DNA of 7,346 bases. It comes from Thermoleophilia bacterium. Lineage in GTDB: Bacteria; Actinomycetota; Thermoleophilia; Gaiellales; Gaiellaceae. Shown in pieces: positions 5,149-7,346 of the stretch. Where the stretch lies: contig JAOUEK010000088.1 of NCBI GenBank assembly GCA_029858755.1, positions 1 to 7,346 of the forward strand, read 5' to 3'. Below the pieces are notes generated by a model. The model was not told the origin of the DNA and searched no databases. It saw only the letters and a list, made by a program, of their open reading frames with translations. Position numbers and translations under genes: made by a program. Position 1 is the stretch's first letter; each line of letters opens with the position of its first letter.

Positions 5149-6799
5149 ACGTGCCGAGCACGCGAATTTCCCGCCAGGCCACCCACGAGGGGCTCGAGAC
5201 CGTCTCCACGCGGATATGGCGGACGTTCGTCCACGGCTGCGGAGGGGAGAACTCGAGCCACTCCGGGTCCTTCGTCTGACCCGAGAACTCGTGGAGGAGG
5301 ATGTCGTCGCCGCCCGGCGCTCGGCCGAGCACACGGTGTCGCGTCTGGCCCTCGGGGTACTGGGAGACCGAGAGGGCGATCTTCGTCACCGACGACGGGG
5401 AGCCGAGGTCGATCTCGATCCATTGCGGCGCGTCCTCCCCTGCCGTCCAGATCGACTCCGCGTCTCCGTCGACGGCGTGCTCGGGTGGGCTCGAGGGAAC
5501 GCTCCGCGAGGCGCGTACGGGCTTGCCCTGCGCGAGGTTGCGGACGGTCGTCGCACCGAAGACGCACGGATCGGGTCGCGCCTGCGGAGACATCGCAATC
5601 CTGATCGCCGCGCCCGCGGCCCCACCCGTCCACAGCTCGCGATCCTGCGGGGTCTCGAGCCAGTAGAGCCAGCCGTCGAAGCCGGCCGCGCACGACTGCA
5701 CCTGGAGGTCGACGAGAGCAGCTGCGCCCTCGTCGGGCGACGGGTACGCGAACTTGAAGGCGCCGTACTCGCCGAGCACGATCGGCTTTCGGGCCCTGCC
5801 GGCCATCCCGAAGTCTCGGACGGCCTGCGCGAGCGTGATGGAGCCGCCCGGGTAGTAGTGGAAATCGAAGAAGTCGAGCGCGGAGCGGGCGAGGAGCGGG
5901 GCGGTGCGGACGATCCGCGGGTCGCTCGCGGGCTGCGGGTTGAAGAACCCCATGGTCACGAGCACGCCCGGATCGGCTTTCCGGATCGCCGCCCTCACCC
6001 GCGCGACATAGGTGCGGATGCCGTCGTCCATCAGCCGCAGCTTCGCGGCCGGGTCTGCGAGGTCGTACGTCTTCCCGTTGGCGGTTCTCACGCGTCCGGA
6101 CGTCCGCGTGAACGGCACGTTGGTGTAGTCGAAGAACTGCTCGTTGCGCAGCTCCCAGGCGAGCACTGCTTCGAGGGGAGCCTTGCGCTTCTGCAGGCCG
6201 CGGATCACGTCCGTGAAGAAGCGGCTCGTCGCCTTGATCCCCTCACTCGTGAGGTAGAGGCCGTTGAAGGAGCCGGCGAACGTGGCCCGCGGGATCGCCG
6301 ATCGGTAGCCGACGAAGCCGTCCCACTCGTTGAGCGTCGGCAGCAGGAGCAGGTGCTCCTGCTTCGCGACTCGGAGGACGCGGGCGAGCTTGTCGAGGTA
6401 GCGGGGGTTCAGCCCCGAGCGGTCGCCGATGCATTCGATCCGGCAGAGGTCGAGGAAGATGCGGACGGTGTTGAAGCCGAGCCCGCGCAGCGTGCGGAAG
6501 TCGGATCGGATACCCGTGAGGTTCGAGGCGCGTGGGTCGAGCAGCGCGTCGAGCGGATCCTTCGGAGCGTCGTCGAGTCGCAGGTAGTTGGTGCCGCGGA
6601 CGACAAAGGCCTTCTTCGTCCGCCGATCGAAGAGCTCACCCGCGCCGTCTCTCACGCGCACACCGATCACGTGCTTCGTCGCGGAGGAAGCTTCCGACCA
6701 CGCGGGCTGTTGTCGGCTCGCGAGCGACGCGGGGCCGATCGTGCAGGCCAGAGCCCCCGTCGCGGCGAGGGCGACGGCGGCGAGCCGGGTCGCACTCAC
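5138..6799 (-). CDS. Secreted glycoside hydrolase (GH5/cellulase-like) with C-terminal F5/8-type C domain
   Basis: 553 residues from the GTG at 6799. A signal peptide (about 1-18) ends ALA before C19, fitting signal peptidase I; the lipobox is poor, so a lipoprotein is less likely. Residues about 45-405 form a (beta/alpha)8 glycosidase of clan GH-A type. They include FNTVRIFLD (109-117), WELRNE with putative acid/base E220, FHYYPGG (313-319), LGEYG with putative nucleophile E344, and a C-terminal barrel strand GWLYWLE (376-382). GH5 is the best guess; mannanase-, cellulase- and glucanase-like substrates are all possible. Residues about 418-550 look like an F5/8-type C (CBM32-like) domain (NLAQGKPVRAS, AVDGD, WTAGE, WIEIDLG, VAWREIRVLG), which usually binds carbohydrate. 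The frame stays open upstream through the PLP gene. GTG 6799 is preferred to ATG 6820 because GTGAGG sits 5 nt before it, whereas nothing precedes the ATG. It follows the PLP gene after 83 bp. Secretion and hydrolase class are firm; substrate is unknown. Confidence 0.88.
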   Translation of the reverse strand: MSATRLAAVALAATGALACTIGPASLASRQQPAWSEASSATKHVIGVRVRDGAGELFDRRTKKAFVVRGTNYLRLDDAPKDPLDALLDPRASNLTGIRSDFRTLRGLGFNTVRIFLDLCRIECIGDRSGLNPRYLDKLARVLRVAKQEHLLLLPTLNEWDGFVGYRSAIPRATFAGSFNGLYLTSEGIKATSRFFTDVIRGLQKRKAPLEAVLAWELRNEQFFDYTNVPFTRTSGRVRTANGKTYDLADPAAKLRLMDDGIRTYVARVRAAIRKADPGVLVTMGFFNPQPASDPRIVRTAPLLARSALDFFDFHYYPGGSITLAQAVRDFGMAGRARKPIVLGEYGAFKFAYPSPDEGAAALVDLQVQSCAAGFDGWLYWLETPQDRELWTGGAAGAAIRIAMSPQARPDPCVFGATTVRNLAQGKPVRASRSVPSSPPEHAVDGDAESIWTAGEDAPQWIEIDLGSPSSVTKIALSVSQYPEGQTRHRVLGRAPGGDDILLHEFSGQTKDPEWLEFSPPQPWTNVRHIRVETVSSPSWVAWREIRVLGTSAG

Positions 6800-6882
6800 G
6801 ACAGCCTCACTTCCCCGCATGGCGCGTGGACCGTACTCGATCGGCGTGCCACGGCCGAGGACGGTGCCCCGGGTCGAGGGCG

Positions 6883-7346
6883 TCAGTCCGGGACGCGGCC
6901 CTCGAGGATCGCGGCGAGGCGATGCGGGTCGATGCTCCCGCCGGAGACGACGCAGACGATCCTCTCGCCCTCGACGCGGCCGGAGAGCGCGGCCGCCACG
7001 GGGAGCGCCCCGGCGCCCTCGGCGACGATGGAGGCGCGCTCGGCCAGCAGGCGGACTGCGGCTGCGGTGTCCGCGAGCGACACGACCTCCGCGCCCGTGA
7101 GCAGCTGCCGTGCCTCCTCCCACATCGACGGCAGCAGGCGCTTGCCGCCGGCCCCGTCCACGAACGACGCCCGGTACGGCACCTCGACAGGGTGACCGGC
7201 GGCGAGCGACGCGGCCACCGGTGCGCCCGTCTCCGGCTCGCAGGCGACGACGCGCGTCGAGGGGCTGCGGGCGGCGAGCGCGCTCGCGATCCCGGTGGTC
7301 AGCCCCCCGCCTCCCCACGGGGTGAGCACGACGTCGATCGACTCCA
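6883..7346 (-). CDS. Threonine/serine dehydratase-like PLP enzyme, C-terminal part (5' end missing)
   Basis: About 153 C-terminal residues of a fold-type II PLP enzyme of the threonine dehydratase/serine racemase group. These deaminate threonine or serine to a 2-oxo acid and ammonia. Visible hallmarks in order: the phosphate-binding tetraglycine loop (VVLTPWGGGGLTTG), a beta strand with EPETGAPVAASLAAG, the FVDGAGG segment corresponding to the family's ADGLAG, the VAEGAGA motif, and VVSGGSIDP near the end, where family members often have SGGN. Translation stops soon after this with no ACT regulatory domain, so it resembles the short catabolic (TdcB-like) form rather than biosynthetic IlvA. 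The active-site lysine lies beyond the right edge. The open frame continues to the window end; a GTG at 7329 is internal, not the start. Confidence 0.9.
   Translation of the reverse strand, partial: ESIDVVLTPWGGGGLTTGIASALAARSPSTRVVACEPETGAPVAASLAAGHPVEVPYRASFVDGAGGKRLLPSMWEEARQLLTGAEVVSLADTAAAVRLLAERASIVAEGAGALPVAAALSGRVEGERIVCVVSGGSIDPHRLAAILEGRVPD

Noticed and set aside
4430..7195. Plus-strand open frame of 921 codons
   Set aside because: It lies antisense to the glycoside hydrolase and the PLP gene, and overlaps the DUF218 gene in another frame. Its translation is Arg/Gly/Ala/Glu-rich with no recognisable domain. It is a high-GC antisense shadow.
6800..7318. Upstream extension of the glycoside hydrolase frame to a start near 7318
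   Set aside because: This would overlap the PLP gene in another frame and put Arg-rich text ahead of a clear signal peptide. GTG at 6799 has a ribosome binding site and places the signal peptide at the N-terminus.
1..7346. CRISPR array, tRNA/rRNA, transposase or prophage genes, or a defence system
   Set aside because: I found no repeat-spacer pattern, cloverleaf, transposase or integrase motif, or defence-gene signature on either strand.

Overview
This is a GC-rich bacterial chromosomal window with densely packed genes. Codon use is strongly G/C-ending and the open antisense frames are typical of very high GC. The gene types suggest an actinobacterial lineage, possibly Thermoleophilia-like. 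The lineage is inference from composition and gene style, since no rRNA or other marker is present.

Layout from left to right. (1) A large minus-strand gene enters at its 5' end and runs off the left edge. It encodes a membrane-anchored sensor with PAS, GGDEF and EAL domains for cyclic-di-GMP turnover (1-2171). (2) A gap of about 560 bp (2172-2729) has no intact gene. It holds what looks like a dead 5' end of glmS (glucosamine-6-phosphate synthase). The relic keeps a good ribosome binding site, but ACG replaces the start codon and Trp replaces the catalytic Cys. Upstream of it is a tract of four TCA-containing units at exact 11-bp spacing. (3) Two minus-strand genes follow, probably co-transcribed: an AlkZ/YcaQ-type DNA glycosylase (3433-4578) and, downstream of it, a multi-pass membrane protein resembling DUF2238/YjdF (2730-3353). 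(4) A plus-strand DUF218 (SanA/YdcF-like) membrane-anchored protein (4578-5123) starts divergently from the glycosylase gene with no intergenic DNA. (5) Convergent with it is a minus-strand secreted glycoside hydrolase with a C-terminal F5/8-type (discoidin/CBM32-like) domain (5138-6799). A GC-rich hairpin sits at the junction, with the hydrolase stop codon in its loop. (6) At the right edge is the 3' part of a minus-strand PLP enzyme of the threonine/serine dehydratase type (6883-7346).

The genes do not form one pathway. They cover c-di-GMP signalling, DNA alkylation/crosslink repair, envelope functions, extracellular polysaccharide handling and amino-acid catabolism. I see no mobile element, CRISPR array, tRNA, rRNA or defence island, and nothing that amounts to a new multigene system. 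The points most worth a second look are the glmS relic with its 11-bp-phased repeats, the zero-distance divergent gene pair and the stop-codon hairpin.
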